A stretch of DNA of 64,000 nucleotides. Source: Apostichopus japonicus (Eukaryota > Echinodermata > Holothuroidea > Aspidochirotida > Stichopodidae). The stretch is from positions 5,244,001 through 5,308,000 of the forward strand of contig NC_092577.1 in assembly GCF_037975245.1 (NCBI RefSeq). Reading direction: 5' to 3'. The position numbers and the translations under genes are program-made. Of this stretch, positions 12,368 through 22,059 are shown in pieces. The notes beneath the pieces are model-generated. The model was not told the DNA's origin and did not search any database. It saw nothing but the letters and a program-made list of their open reading frames with translations. How positions within the stretch are numbered: position 1 is the stretch's first letter; each line of letters begins with the position of its first letter.

Positions 12368-12863
12368 CAGGGCGGATCCAGGGGGGCCGACCCGGCCCCG
12401 GCCCCCCCCCCTTTTTGGAAATCAGTTGCGTTTTCTTTATGTGGGAGTACTTCAAATTCCTAATAGGCATAACTTGGTGAAAGAAAAGCCTAATATATAT
12501 CCAGCTGCTCTTCCCTGAAACGCGATCGTTTTTATTCCAAATTTGAAACTAAGGCAATTATCAGGCCTACGCGACATCACGTATTAATTAGATACGGTTC
12601 AGTACTATAGTGCTGACTATTACTGTCAGGGAAAATCAATGCACAGTTAGCAAGTATATCATAATTATCTGAATGAAAGGGGTGTAGGCGGTTTTACACT
12701 ATCTAACGCAACGTAGTCGCCAAGAACCTGAAGTATTTTTAAGGGAGGGCCCGAGGAACATGAACTTATAGCATGCTCCTCGTGGTGAAACATAATTGCA
12801 CCTATTAGGTGAATTCAGTGTACTGTTAATAGTAGGAGAGACTAGTGTAGGTTCTTATGACCA

Positions 12864-12914
12864 ACTAGACCGGTTTCTGCTCTCAAACTTTATAGGAGGA
12901 GCTTCATCAGTAGT
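12864..12914 (-). ncRNA. hammerhead ribozyme motif of PLE 2
   Basis: Read on the minus strand: stem I strand ACTA; an intact core CTGATGA (12910-12904); stem II GCTC/GAGC with a long loop, bordered by an A-A mismatch; GAAA; a palindromic helix III/loop ACCGGT; the cleavage triplet GTC (12870-12868); and stem I closing strand TAGT. It lies 3' of the RT in the element's own sense, as expected for PLE hammerheads. The core is complete; the short stems suggest it would act best as a dimer. Confidence 0.65.
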
Positions 12915-13162
12915 AGCCTTTGAATATTTTATATTCGGCCTGGGCGTCTCGTTCTCAAAATGCATCTATTTTCTGTGCACGAGTTTTTATGGACTCATAG
13001 TGCAGCTATAAGAGCATCTAAAAGAGCTTCGTGTGAACCTTGAGAGTCAGCTGATTCTTCGTTAGTATGAAACCATGAGTTAACAAATAAAACTTTGAGA
13101 TTTTGGGCCTTTTTGTAGGCTAGAATCGGTTCTTTTGGAAGCAGTTTGGATAATTCCGCGTG

Positions 13163-13963
13163 CAGGGGCGTAGCGAGCGGGGGGGGGGGGTTGTGGGGGG
13201 TGTCACACCCCCAATAATTTGGTGGCTGTCGGCAAATTTTGGGTCTGTCGGCAAAAGGAGAAAAGGTGAAGAGAGCGGAAGGGGAAGAAAGAAGGAAAGC
13301 TGAATAGAGAAAAGGAGAACGGGAGCTTCTTTATCGGTTATTTCGATTTTCCAGTTCTTCATCTGATAAACTCATTCACCAATCCAATCACCCGACGCCT
13401 GCAAGTTAAAAACCTCTCGGCAAATAACTGATAATGTCACGGCCGTCAGTATGGCTACTGTAGCCAGGCTCAGCTAGACGAGTGCCAGAATCGCCGGCAA
13501 TTCAGTGAAAGAAATGGAATTAAAGGCTTCCGTATAGGCCGTAGCCCATGAGTCGTGCTATCGTGTGACAACGTGTTGTTATTATCCTCTGTTCAGAATG
13601 ACGTTATCGCAGATGTCATTCGTTCTCCGTGGAAAACTTAAGGACACGGCTCACGAATTGTACACAATTTTTAACGTTTCTCGCTTGTATATCAATGAAT
13701 GTTGTTATTTCTCATTACCGGAAAGTTTTCTGAACATTTTCATCACGAAGTTTCACTATTTCAACGATCGGTGAAAGAGAAAACACAGTTCGATAATTGG
13801 TCCCAATTAATTCTTCTTCTGCCGACTGCCATAAAAATACTATCGAGATGGAAATTCTACGGTGCCAAATTTGACTTAAAATATGCACCAGATTGCATCT
13901 AAGGACGTTTCAAAACTAAAAATTTTCCAAAGGGGAGGGGGACACCCCCTCCCATTGGTTTCA
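13163..13963. mobile_element. truncated hAT-like fragment inside PLE 2
   Basis: Begins with CAGGGGCGTAGCGAGCGGG, the typical start of G-rich hAT-type elements, followed by GGGTGTCACACCCCC and the GTCGGCAAATTTTG block. It runs to a GGGGGACACCCCC block near 13940-13955 that resembles 14955-14980. No matching right TIR is seen. The minus-strand PLE reading frame stops making sense exactly where this sequence starts (about 13963). Confidence 0.5.
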
Positions 13964-13965
13964 AA

Positions 13966-14545
13966 CTTTGGACCTTTGAAGATTTTCAAATCTAGGTATG
14001 TTACCTCGGTGTGTAATATTTCTACCGTAAACTTTAAGAAGCGGTGAATTTCATTCAACCTGTTTACTAGTTGTTCAAGTTCCTGAGGTGAACCGTCGTA
14101 AAGCAATAGAATTTCATCTCTATAGCGGAGCCATTTTAAGATTTTATTATCTGTCGGTAAAATCTGGTTTTCCAGTCTATGCATGACGATATCACAGATT
14201 TCCGGAGAGGCTTGGCTACCCATGGCGCAACCGTTCTTTTGTAGATAGAATTGGTTATTGAACTCGAAACAGTTTCTTGTTAAAAATAAGTTCAATTAGT
14301 TTGCGCATGGATATGGAAGATATTTTATTTATTCCATATTCGCTTTTTTCCGCCGTTTCATAGACTTCTTGACATATATCTAATGCCTCCTCTTGGGGAG
14401 TATTGGTATACATGGCGACGACATCGAGTGTAGCAATTACTACTGCTTTTGGTAACGGGGTGGCTTCCACAATTTTCAGAACGTGATTTGTGTCTTTCAC
14501 ATAGGTGCTTTGTTTTAATACAATAGGAAGCAAGAAATAGTCCAC
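13966..14545 (-). pseudogene. PLE reverse transcriptase fragment, inactive
   Basis: Two minus-strand pieces offset by a frameshift near 14280. The first has LDVVAMYTNTPQEEA (RT motif LDVxxLYTNIPxxE). The second has FEFNNQFYLQKNGCAMGSQ (motif FNxxxYxQxxGxxMGxxxAP), then KWLRYRDEILL, where the catalytic box expected as YxDD reads YRDE, and YLDLKIFKGPKF near the thumb. The altered catalytic aspartate, the frameshift and the missing C-terminus make it non-functional. PLE membership is well supported by the motif order. Confidence 0.8.
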
Positions 14546-15071
14546 AAATTCCGATATTTTTTCGGTCGGTGATCCGTTTCCGCTTATTATCGGGCCCTCC
14601 CTTAAAAATACTTCAGGTTCTTGGCGACTACGTTGCGTTAAATAGTGTAAAACCGCCTACACCCCCCTTTCATTAATAAGTATATCATAATTATCTCATT
14701 GAATATATCTTGTTTTATGTTTTTTCTTGGGGTGAATCTGGTGTCATAAGTTTCGCGCAAAAGAAAAAACGAATCGACGCAATAATAGTGTATCCATTGT
14801 ACATGCACTGTTGAGCGTTGTTATATATGTGTCTATCGAGAAAAAATATGTGCACAAAAAAGCGTGTCTGCAACGTTTCTGGTTTTTCTAGTTTTTGGCG
14901 AAATGTTTCACTATTTTGCATCTAAGCACTCACAATTAACCAAAAATTTCCAAGGGGGAGGGGGACAACCCCTACCCCTAGACCCCTCCCCCAGGACGCA
15001 GATCACTAAAGTGCTACCATCGGGATGTCGGGCCCCCCCTTTCTCAAAATCCTGGATCCGCCCCTGATAAG

Positions 15072-17460
15072 CCACAGATATTCATAAATATATGAACTAA
15101 TTTAGTTTGGGAAGCCACAGATATTCATAGATTAATCCCTTCCGTAAGTATTCTAAGCCACATATATTCAAAGATTATTCTGCCATGTAATTCATACATA
15201 TTACTAGACAAATATGGTTCGTATGTATTCTAAGCCACAGATATTCATAGATATTCATATATAAGAGAAGTCATTTAGATTTGGAAGCCACAGATATTCA
15301 TAGATTAATTCTATTCGTAAGTATTCTAGACCACAGATGTCTATAGATTATTCTGCCAAGAAAGTCATACATATTACTAGACAAATACGGTTCGTATGTT
15401 TTCTAAGCCACATATATTCATAGATAAATATATCATGTAAGTGATGTTAGCCACATATATTCATAAATAAGTGAACTAATTTAGTTTTGCAAGCTACAGA
15501 TATTCATAAATTAATCCTATTCGTATTTATTCTATACCACAGATATTCATAGAATATTCTGCTTTGTAAGCCATACATATTCCTAATCACATATGGTTCT
15601 TATGTATTCTAAGCCACATATTCATAGATAAATATATTATATAAGCGATGTAAGCAACAGATATATTTATAAATAAGTGAACTAATTAGTTTTGTAAGCT
15701 ACAGATATTCATTGATTAATCCTATTCAGAAGTATTTTAAGCCACAGATATTCATAGATTAATCTACTACGTGTAGGTCATACATATTCTTAGAGAAATA
15801 TGATTGGTATGTATTCAAAGTCACAGATAATCATAGATTAATTCATAATTTATGTGATGTAAGCCACAGATTTATATGGAATATTTTGCTATGTGAGCCA
15901 CATGTATTCCTAGACAAATGTGGTTTGTATGTATTCTAAGGCACAGATATTCACGAATAAAAGAAATCCTTTAGTTTGGTAAGCCACAGGTATTCATAGA
16001 TCAGTCCTATTTGTAAGTATATTAGATTACAGATATTAATATTTTATTCTGCCAAATAAGCCATACATATTAATAGACAAATATTGTTGGTATATATTCT
16101 AAGCCACATATATTCATAGATTAATCTACTATATGTAGGTCCTACATATTCTTAGATAAATATGATTCGTATGTATTCTAAGTCACAGATTATCATAGAT
16201 GCATCCATAATGAATGTGATGTAAGCCACAGATATTCATAGAATATTTTACTATGTAAGCCACATATGGTCCTGGACACATATGGTTCGTATGTATTCTA
16301 AGTCACAGATATTCATAGAAAATCCATTATGATAGTGATGTTAGCCACAGTAATTCATAGATTAATCCTATTTGTATTTATATTACACCACTGATCTGCA
16401 ATATAAGCGATACATGGTCCTAGACAAATCAGGTTTGTATGTATTCTAAGCCACAGATATGAAGAGAAATCCATTATGTAAGTGATGTTGGCCAAAAGTA
16501 TTCTTAAATAAATGAACTAATTTAGTTTTGTAAGCCACATATATTCATAGATTAATCTGCTATGTCAGCTATACATATGTATAGACAAATATTATTCGTA
16601 TGTATTCTAATTCACAGATATGCATAGATATTCATAAATAAGTGAAGTAATTTAGTTTTGTAAGCCACAAATATCATAGATTTTTCATTTTCGTATTTAT
16701 TCTAAACCAAAGATATTCATCGATTAATTTGCTACATGGGTCATACACATTCTTAGATAAATATGATCCGTATGTATTCTAAGCCACAGATTATCATAGT
16801 TGAAACCATAATGTAAGTGATGTTACCTACAGATATTCATATATTTTTTCTATGTAAGCCATAGATATTCCTAGACAAATATAGTTCGTATGTATTCTGA
16901 GCCACAGATTATCATAGATGAAACCATAATGTAAGTGATGTTACCTACAGATATTCATATACTTTTTCTATGTAAGCCATAGATATTCCTAGACAAATAT
17001 AGTTCGTATGTATTTTAAGACACAGATATGCATAGATATTCATAAATAAGTGAAATAGTATAGTTTTGTAAGCGACAGACATTCATAGATTAATCTGCTA
17101 TCTAAGCCATAGATATTCATAGACTACTATACATCCTTATAAGTGGTGTAAGCCACATATATTAAAAAAGTGAACTAATAAGCCATAGATTTTCATAAAC
17201 AATTATATTACGTATGTTTTTGTAAGCCACAGATATTCATAGATTAGTCTGTTTCCATTATGTAAATGGCATGAGCCACAGATATCCATAGATAAATCCA
17301 TAATGTAAATTCTGTAAGCCCGGTGTAAGTAGTTTTGTAAGCCACAGATATTCATAGATTAATCAGTTAGTTAGGTCATACAAATTCTTTGATAAATATT
17401 ATTCGTAAGTCACGCAATTAGATTCGTCTATTTCGTATGTATTCTAAGTCACATATATTC

Positions 17461-17462
<2 letters not shown>
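15072..17462 (+). repeat. 43-bp satellite, block 3
   Basis: Continues the higher-order pattern of block 2. A-type variants (AAATAAGTGAACTAATT) recur about 206 bp apart near 15462 and 15668. The D variant (GACAAATATGGTTCGTATG) recurs throughout, and a short segment is locally duplicated (about 16770-16880 and 16905-16990). Divergence between monomers is high. Confidence 0.85.
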
Positions 17463-17495
<33 letters not shown>

Positions 17496-19630
17496 ACATT
17501 TATAAAGCCCAGCTTCTATCAGTGCCACAACGACACAGACTTGCACATATGGGCTAAAAAACAAAATTAGACCATATCATATGCAGACAATTTGTAAAGA
17601 ACATATGTTTTAATTGGCGTTTGAAGGGGTCATGGCCTACAATTAGGCGTATGTTGGTAGTGTTACGAGGGCCCATTGTAGCCTAACGCTAGTCACTGCT
17701 AGTGAGAAACCTAATGTTATAATATAGAAAGTCTTCAAAATTGCCTACGTGATAAATCAGTATTTGAGAAATTAGGTCGGGTTACCGTGTCAGAATGTTA
17801 TAATACACGATTGTTCTGGTATATTCCTTATGATGACACGCTGGTCTCGGGTTAGCGTCGGTTTACGTGGAATCGCGTGTAAGCTGTGCACGGCATCTTC
17901 GTGGATTCTCTGGAATGTTCGCGAGCGATGCAAAGGACTTCCAAGAAAAGAGAAACTGGGTCAAGTGTATCGAGAAAGATCTAGATGATTCTTGACATGG
18001 CGAATCGTATATAAACCCGCCCAGATCGGAGAGTTTCTCAGTTTCTGTACGAATACAAGCGACGACACATATTATATCATTGTACTATATATCGTCAGTG
18101 CTCAACTACCACTATTTTCTGAAGGATTGAGATATCGATACCAAGATTGATTCTACACTTCCATTCAGAAGTTTGAAGAGGACTTTACTGTGATACTACA
18201 GTTTTCAGTCGTTATTGCGGAGAAGGTGAAGAATTTCTGTCTCCGTTGAGGAAGTTCGTTACGCCAGGAGTTAGTGGCTATAAAGCTGATTTTGGACTGA
18301 CTCTGGTAATATTTAGTCGGCGAGAAGTTCGACTTGTGCTTCACTCTATTGTGGCTGGAAGTCCGTCTTCTATTTTGGAGCATCGCCGGAAAGAAGGTGA
18401 CTGCTATTTCTGGGATCGCGAGAAACTTCGTCGAGGACCAGTGAATTTCGCGGTACAACTGACCGAGAATCGTCGTCATCAAGGTCGTGGCCGCTGAGGG
18501 ATATCGCCGTTGGAAGAGACCAGCGTGTTTTAAAGTGTATCCTATCTTGTTAAGTTTGTGAGTAATTTTCTATATATTTGTAATTACCACTTGTTTTGTT
18601 GGTTCGAAATCCATTGTTCAATATATTTACGTTCTTATTTAAAATCTCTAGACTCGTCAATTTGTCTGTGTTCCTTACGGAAACGAACCCAGGCTTGTGT
18701 CTCGTTAAAAATTAGTTATCGAGACCTCTCGCATTCCAACGTAACAGTAGGGAGCGCATTACAAAGCTTTGTACCACTGAAAGCAAAATCCCTGGTGCTA
18801 TACTTTGTATGGACTCTAGGGATGACAAGGAGTAATTTGTCAGGACGAGAAACAACAATAAGTTCTCTCAAGTAATTAGGTTTCAGTATTGTGAATACAA
18901 TTATGGACAAAGATGATTTTAAAGTAAATCCGATCTTTGACTGGGAGCCAGAGTAAATCATGAACAATTTCAGATACCTCATCGCGCCTGCTACGACCAT
19001 AAATAATCCTTGCTGCGCTATTTTGGTGAGACTGTAGTTTGCTATAAAATTCGAGTTGATACCATAGTAAAGATAGTTGCACATGTCAATTCTATAAATA
19101 ACAAGGGAAATTAGAAGATTTCTCACAAGGTCACGTGGAAGAAAATATTTGACTTTAGAAATATAACGGATCAGAGTAAAGTCATTAGAGATTGTGTAAT
19201 TGAGTATTGAAAGCTAGATGGTGGTCAACATGAACACCGAGGTTTTCGGCAACACTAACGAAGCGAATTGAGTGCCTATCATGGAGATTAACCCCACGAA
19301 TTACAATCTGTTTTAAAATAGATTTATTGCCTAGTAACATGATTGTAGTTTTGTAAGTTGAGCTTCAGAAAGAAACGAGACATCCAGTTCTGAATTGTTG
19401 GAGACATTTCAAATTGTCATGTGTAAAACTTATATATTGTTGTTGGCTATCAAAGTGTATATAGATCTGATAGTTATCCGCAAATCCCGCCACTCTAAAC
19501 CCTTTCGAATGAATGACAGAGTTAAATAACACCATATATGTACAATTATATATGCAATTATTTATTATATATTTAAGCTGAAGGTTTACAGTCTTGTTCA
19601 AAGCCAAGGTCATCTTGTACGACTTAACAT
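17463..19630 (-). mobile_element. CR1/L2-type non-LTR retrotransposon, decayed
   Basis: Minus-strand RT and post-RT motifs in order: GFRVAGFADNYQIYI (the FADD box, degenerate) near 19490; AENLGVHVDHHLAFNTQ near 19230; DMCNYLYYGINS and LQSHQNSAARIIYGRSR near 19070-18990; HDLLWLPVKDRIYFKI; and RDFAFSGTKLCNALP near 18760. The 3' end is a (TGTC)n microsatellite tail (plus-strand GACA, 17463-17493) that abuts satellite. A solo LTR (17661-18746) splits it. It is 5'-truncated against a SINE and carries stops and frameshifts. Confidence 0.75.
17661..18746 (+). mobile_element. solo LTR (1086 bp) with 4-bp TSD
   Basis: Starts TGTTACG and ends CGTAACA, a perfect 7-bp terminal inversion of the TG...CA type. 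Flanked by GTAG on both sides (17657-17660, 18747-18750). TATATAA sits at 18008-18014 upstream of a GC-richer stretch, as in an LTR promoter. It interrupts the CR1-like reading frame right after the NALP motif. No internal gag/pol or partner LTR is present, so it probably arose by LTR-LTR recombination; the strand is inferred from the TATA box. Confidence 0.7.
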
Positions 19631-19636
19631 CACTTA

Positions 19637-19855
19637 ATCCTTGTTCATTAGTAAATTGTCACAGACAATCCCTCATGTGGCACTACAGTGCATCACATAT
19701 ACGTGTCCCCTGGTGTACTTCCGTCGGGCGCAGCCACAAACCGGCGCACGCAACTATATTAAAAAGTCCCAATTTATACACCGGTGAAGAGAGAAAATAG
19801 AGATTAAGTGCCTTGCCCGTGGGCACAACGTAATGAATAAGTTCTTCAACAAATT
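19637..19855 (-). mobile_element. tRNA-derived SINE family, copy 1
   Basis: On the minus strand this matches the plus-strand copy at 45684-46112. Shared blocks include GGGCAAGGCAC/GGGCAGGGCAC, TCTCTTCACC..GGTGTATAAAT, TTTGTGGCTGC, CAGGGGACA, GTGATGCACTGTAGTGCC and GATTGT. The head is missing. It abuts the 5' side of the CR1-like fragment. Confidence 0.65.
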
Positions 19856-19859
19856 AAAT

Positions 19860-20285
19860 GTTTCATAAGCCACCGAGATTCATAGATAATATTCTGATAT
19901 AGATAAGTATATTATGTAAGTGATGTCCGTAAACATGATTCATAAGTATTTTAAGCCCCAATGTTCATAGATAAAAAAGTCATGAAGGTTCTGTGGACTA
20001 CAGTTTTTTAAAGAGAAAGATGTTACTTAAGTGTTTTAAGGCTCAGGTATTCATGAATTAATTATGTTACGTAAATGTATTCAGCCACAGATATTCATAG
20101 CTAAATAGTTAACGTTAAAGTACTTAATTAAATTTAGATAAATTTGTTATGCACATGTCCTTAGTCACCGCTGTTCGTATATGAATTAGCTACGTAAGTT
20201 TTGGAAACACCCCAACATTCATGAAAAATATGTTAAGAATGTGTTCTAAGCAACAGATATTGGTAAAGGTATATATGTCTCGCAA
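19860..20285 (+). repeat. 43-bp satellite, degenerate edge
   Basis: Scattered recognisable monomers (GCCACAGATATTCATAG at about 20083, ATTCATAGATAA at about 19961) with strong divergence mark the right margin of the satellite domain. Confidence 0.6.
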
Positions 20286-20509
20286 ACGTTGAAGATATAC
20301 CATGGATAAATATTGCGTGGTTCATTTTAGATCTGCTATTATTCTGGATTATTTAATTGGCAATTTCTTGAGCGTCAAAATCACTGTTCCTCATCGCAGA
20401 CCGCAAGCAACATATACAGTAAGTATCACGAATGTTTTCAACTTGAATAATGAAAAATAATAACATTTAAAAATCACGTAGGTCTTATATGTTTATTAAA
20501 AAAAACATA

Positions 20510-21900
20510 CAGCTCGTCGTTTAAAAACCCAAAGGCGGCGCCCAAACCAACTCCAAACTAAACGACGACTTTAAGAGCAGGCCCGATAACGGCGAGTTTT
20601 TCGACTCCTCCGGCGGCACAAGATCCGCCGGTCCATCAATTGTGCCCCCACCACGTGTTCCGGGGAGAATTTCCCCTCTCGTTTCAGACCCATACGCGCT
20701 GGATGTCCAACCCTCAGAGGCTTTTATCAGAGCTAGGGGATCGCCTCGAAGACTTCAAGGACGACCGGACGTCTAGAGTAGGATCGGATGAGAAAGAAGT
20801 GGAACCGAGGGGAACCACCCTCCCACCGTGGAGGCCGCTTCGTAAAGGCCGCATCCATATTTAAGCTGAGACTGGGATCTGAGGACCCACCAGACCAAAG
20901 ATCTAAACACTGGAAACAAGTCACAGCGACAAAGGCACAGCGACTGGAAACAAGGCACAGCGGCAGTGGAGACGACGGGAAAGGAGGATCCCCTCTTCCG
21001 CTCTTCCTTCTTTAACACCCAAAAAGGACAGGTCCTGGAGATAAATCTCAAATCACTGAACAAGGCCTTCCGATTGGCCCACAAATGTTTATCTCAAAAG
21101 ACTTGCGTTAGTCATCCCAACCTTGCGTAGAACATTTGGGCAGCTTGCGTCGAACTGATGTCGACTGCCAACGGTTTCTCGCCTTCCCCTGCAAGGGAAA
21201 ACACTTCAAATGTGTGGCGCCACCATTTGGCCCGACATGTTCCCCAATAATCTTCATAAGAGTATCGGGCGCCGTGGTAGCGGACCTAGGTCGAAGAAGT
21301 GTTTGTCACTACGTGTTACTCGACGAATAGCTGGTAACGGGAAAGTTTCGCCAAGAGGCTCAATTCAACGTGATCCGCTCCACTCCACTCCAACTTCACA
21401 TCCACTTCTTCGATCCAGAGCGATGTATCCTAGACACGCCCATGTCGTTAGAAACCCTAGACGCAGCCCATCCCTCATGGTGGTTAATAAGCGAGAACAG
21501 AACGCACGGGCGTCCCTTCCAGATGCCGAAACCCCTCACCTCTATCTCCTCAGACGCTACATTGAGGAGCTGGGGGCGTGCCTCAACAACGTCACGATTG
21601 TAGTGAAGTGGGAACCCTGCAGGCGGGAGTTGCATATCAACGAACTAGAGATAAAAGCCAGAGCCAGAGCCCTTTGCCATTCCGACAGTATTTCTAGTCT
21701 TGAAATGTCATGGTCCAAGAAAAAGAAGAATTGGAAAGCTGGTAACGTTGCTATAGCTATTCCGGTTTTCAAAATATGCCGAACAGCTGGAATGCTCCTT
21801 CAATGGGAAATAGATAATAGCGTTGGCTCCTCACTGCAGGTTAATTGTTATGTTAATGTGACAGAGTGGAATTTTTCCCTTTTTGGTCTCCCAAGGTCTT
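20510..21900 (+). mobile_element. DIRS-like tyrosine-recombinase retroelement remnant
   Basis: A GC-rich island. RT-like block at 21150-21330: CQRFLAFPCKGKHFKCVAPP then FGP, VSGAVVADLGRRS and VLLDE, matching the DIRS order RFLxFxWxGxxFxxxxLPFG ... VVAxLRxxG ... YLDD. RNase H-like block at 21475-21650: PSWWLISENRTHGRPF, SISSDATLRSWG, then after a frameshift GACLNNVTIVVKW and ELHINELEIKA. The first part (20640-20900) is proline/arginine-rich and could be gag. The catalytic LDE replaces xDD, and frames are broken. No recombinase domain or termini identified. Confidence 0.6.
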
Positions 21901-22059
21901 AGTCATCTGGACAGGTTCAGGAAGTTCTCTGCCCTTCCTTATACCATTTGCATATTCATTAGGTGAGTACTGCTACCCATCATGTTACACAGGTCTACTT
22001 TGTTCTCTGCTCCATAGTACCTAACCACATACTCTTCCACAATGAAATAGGGCTTATAG

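Larger units (their letters stand above)
12671..14677 (-). mobile_element. Penelope-like element 2, inverted ends, 19-bp TSD
   Basis: Flanked by a perfect direct repeat AAGTATATCATAATTATCT (12652-12670 and 14678-14696), read as the target duplication. Just inside are ~82-bp inverted repeats (12671-12752 and 14591-14677) starting ATGAAAGGGGTGTAGGCGG. The minus strand carries PLE RT fragments (about 14545 to 13966) and, downstream in the same sense, a hammerhead motif (12864-12914). A hAT-like fragment interrupts it at about 13163-13963. Variable TSDs and LTR-like terminal repeats in either orientation are known for PLEs. Confidence 0.8.
12368..15066. mobile_element. composite TIR transposon (5-bp TSD) in satellite
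   Basis: The left end CAGGGCGGATCCAGG and right end CCTGGATCCGCCCCTG are inverted repeats. The 5-bp sequence ATAAG flanks both sides (12363-12367 and 15067-15071). Removing the element restores an intact satellite monomer (GTGATATAAGCCACAG). G/C-rich termini and a 5-bp TSD recall the hAT5-like group and match the copies at 22060-24336 and 31672-33504. No transposase is visible. A PLE occupies most of the interior. Confidence 0.75.

Noticed and set aside
8830-17462. CRISPR-like regular spacing of a conserved core
   Set aside because: The spacers are themselves related to each other and the genome is eukaryotic; this is a 43-bp tandem satellite.
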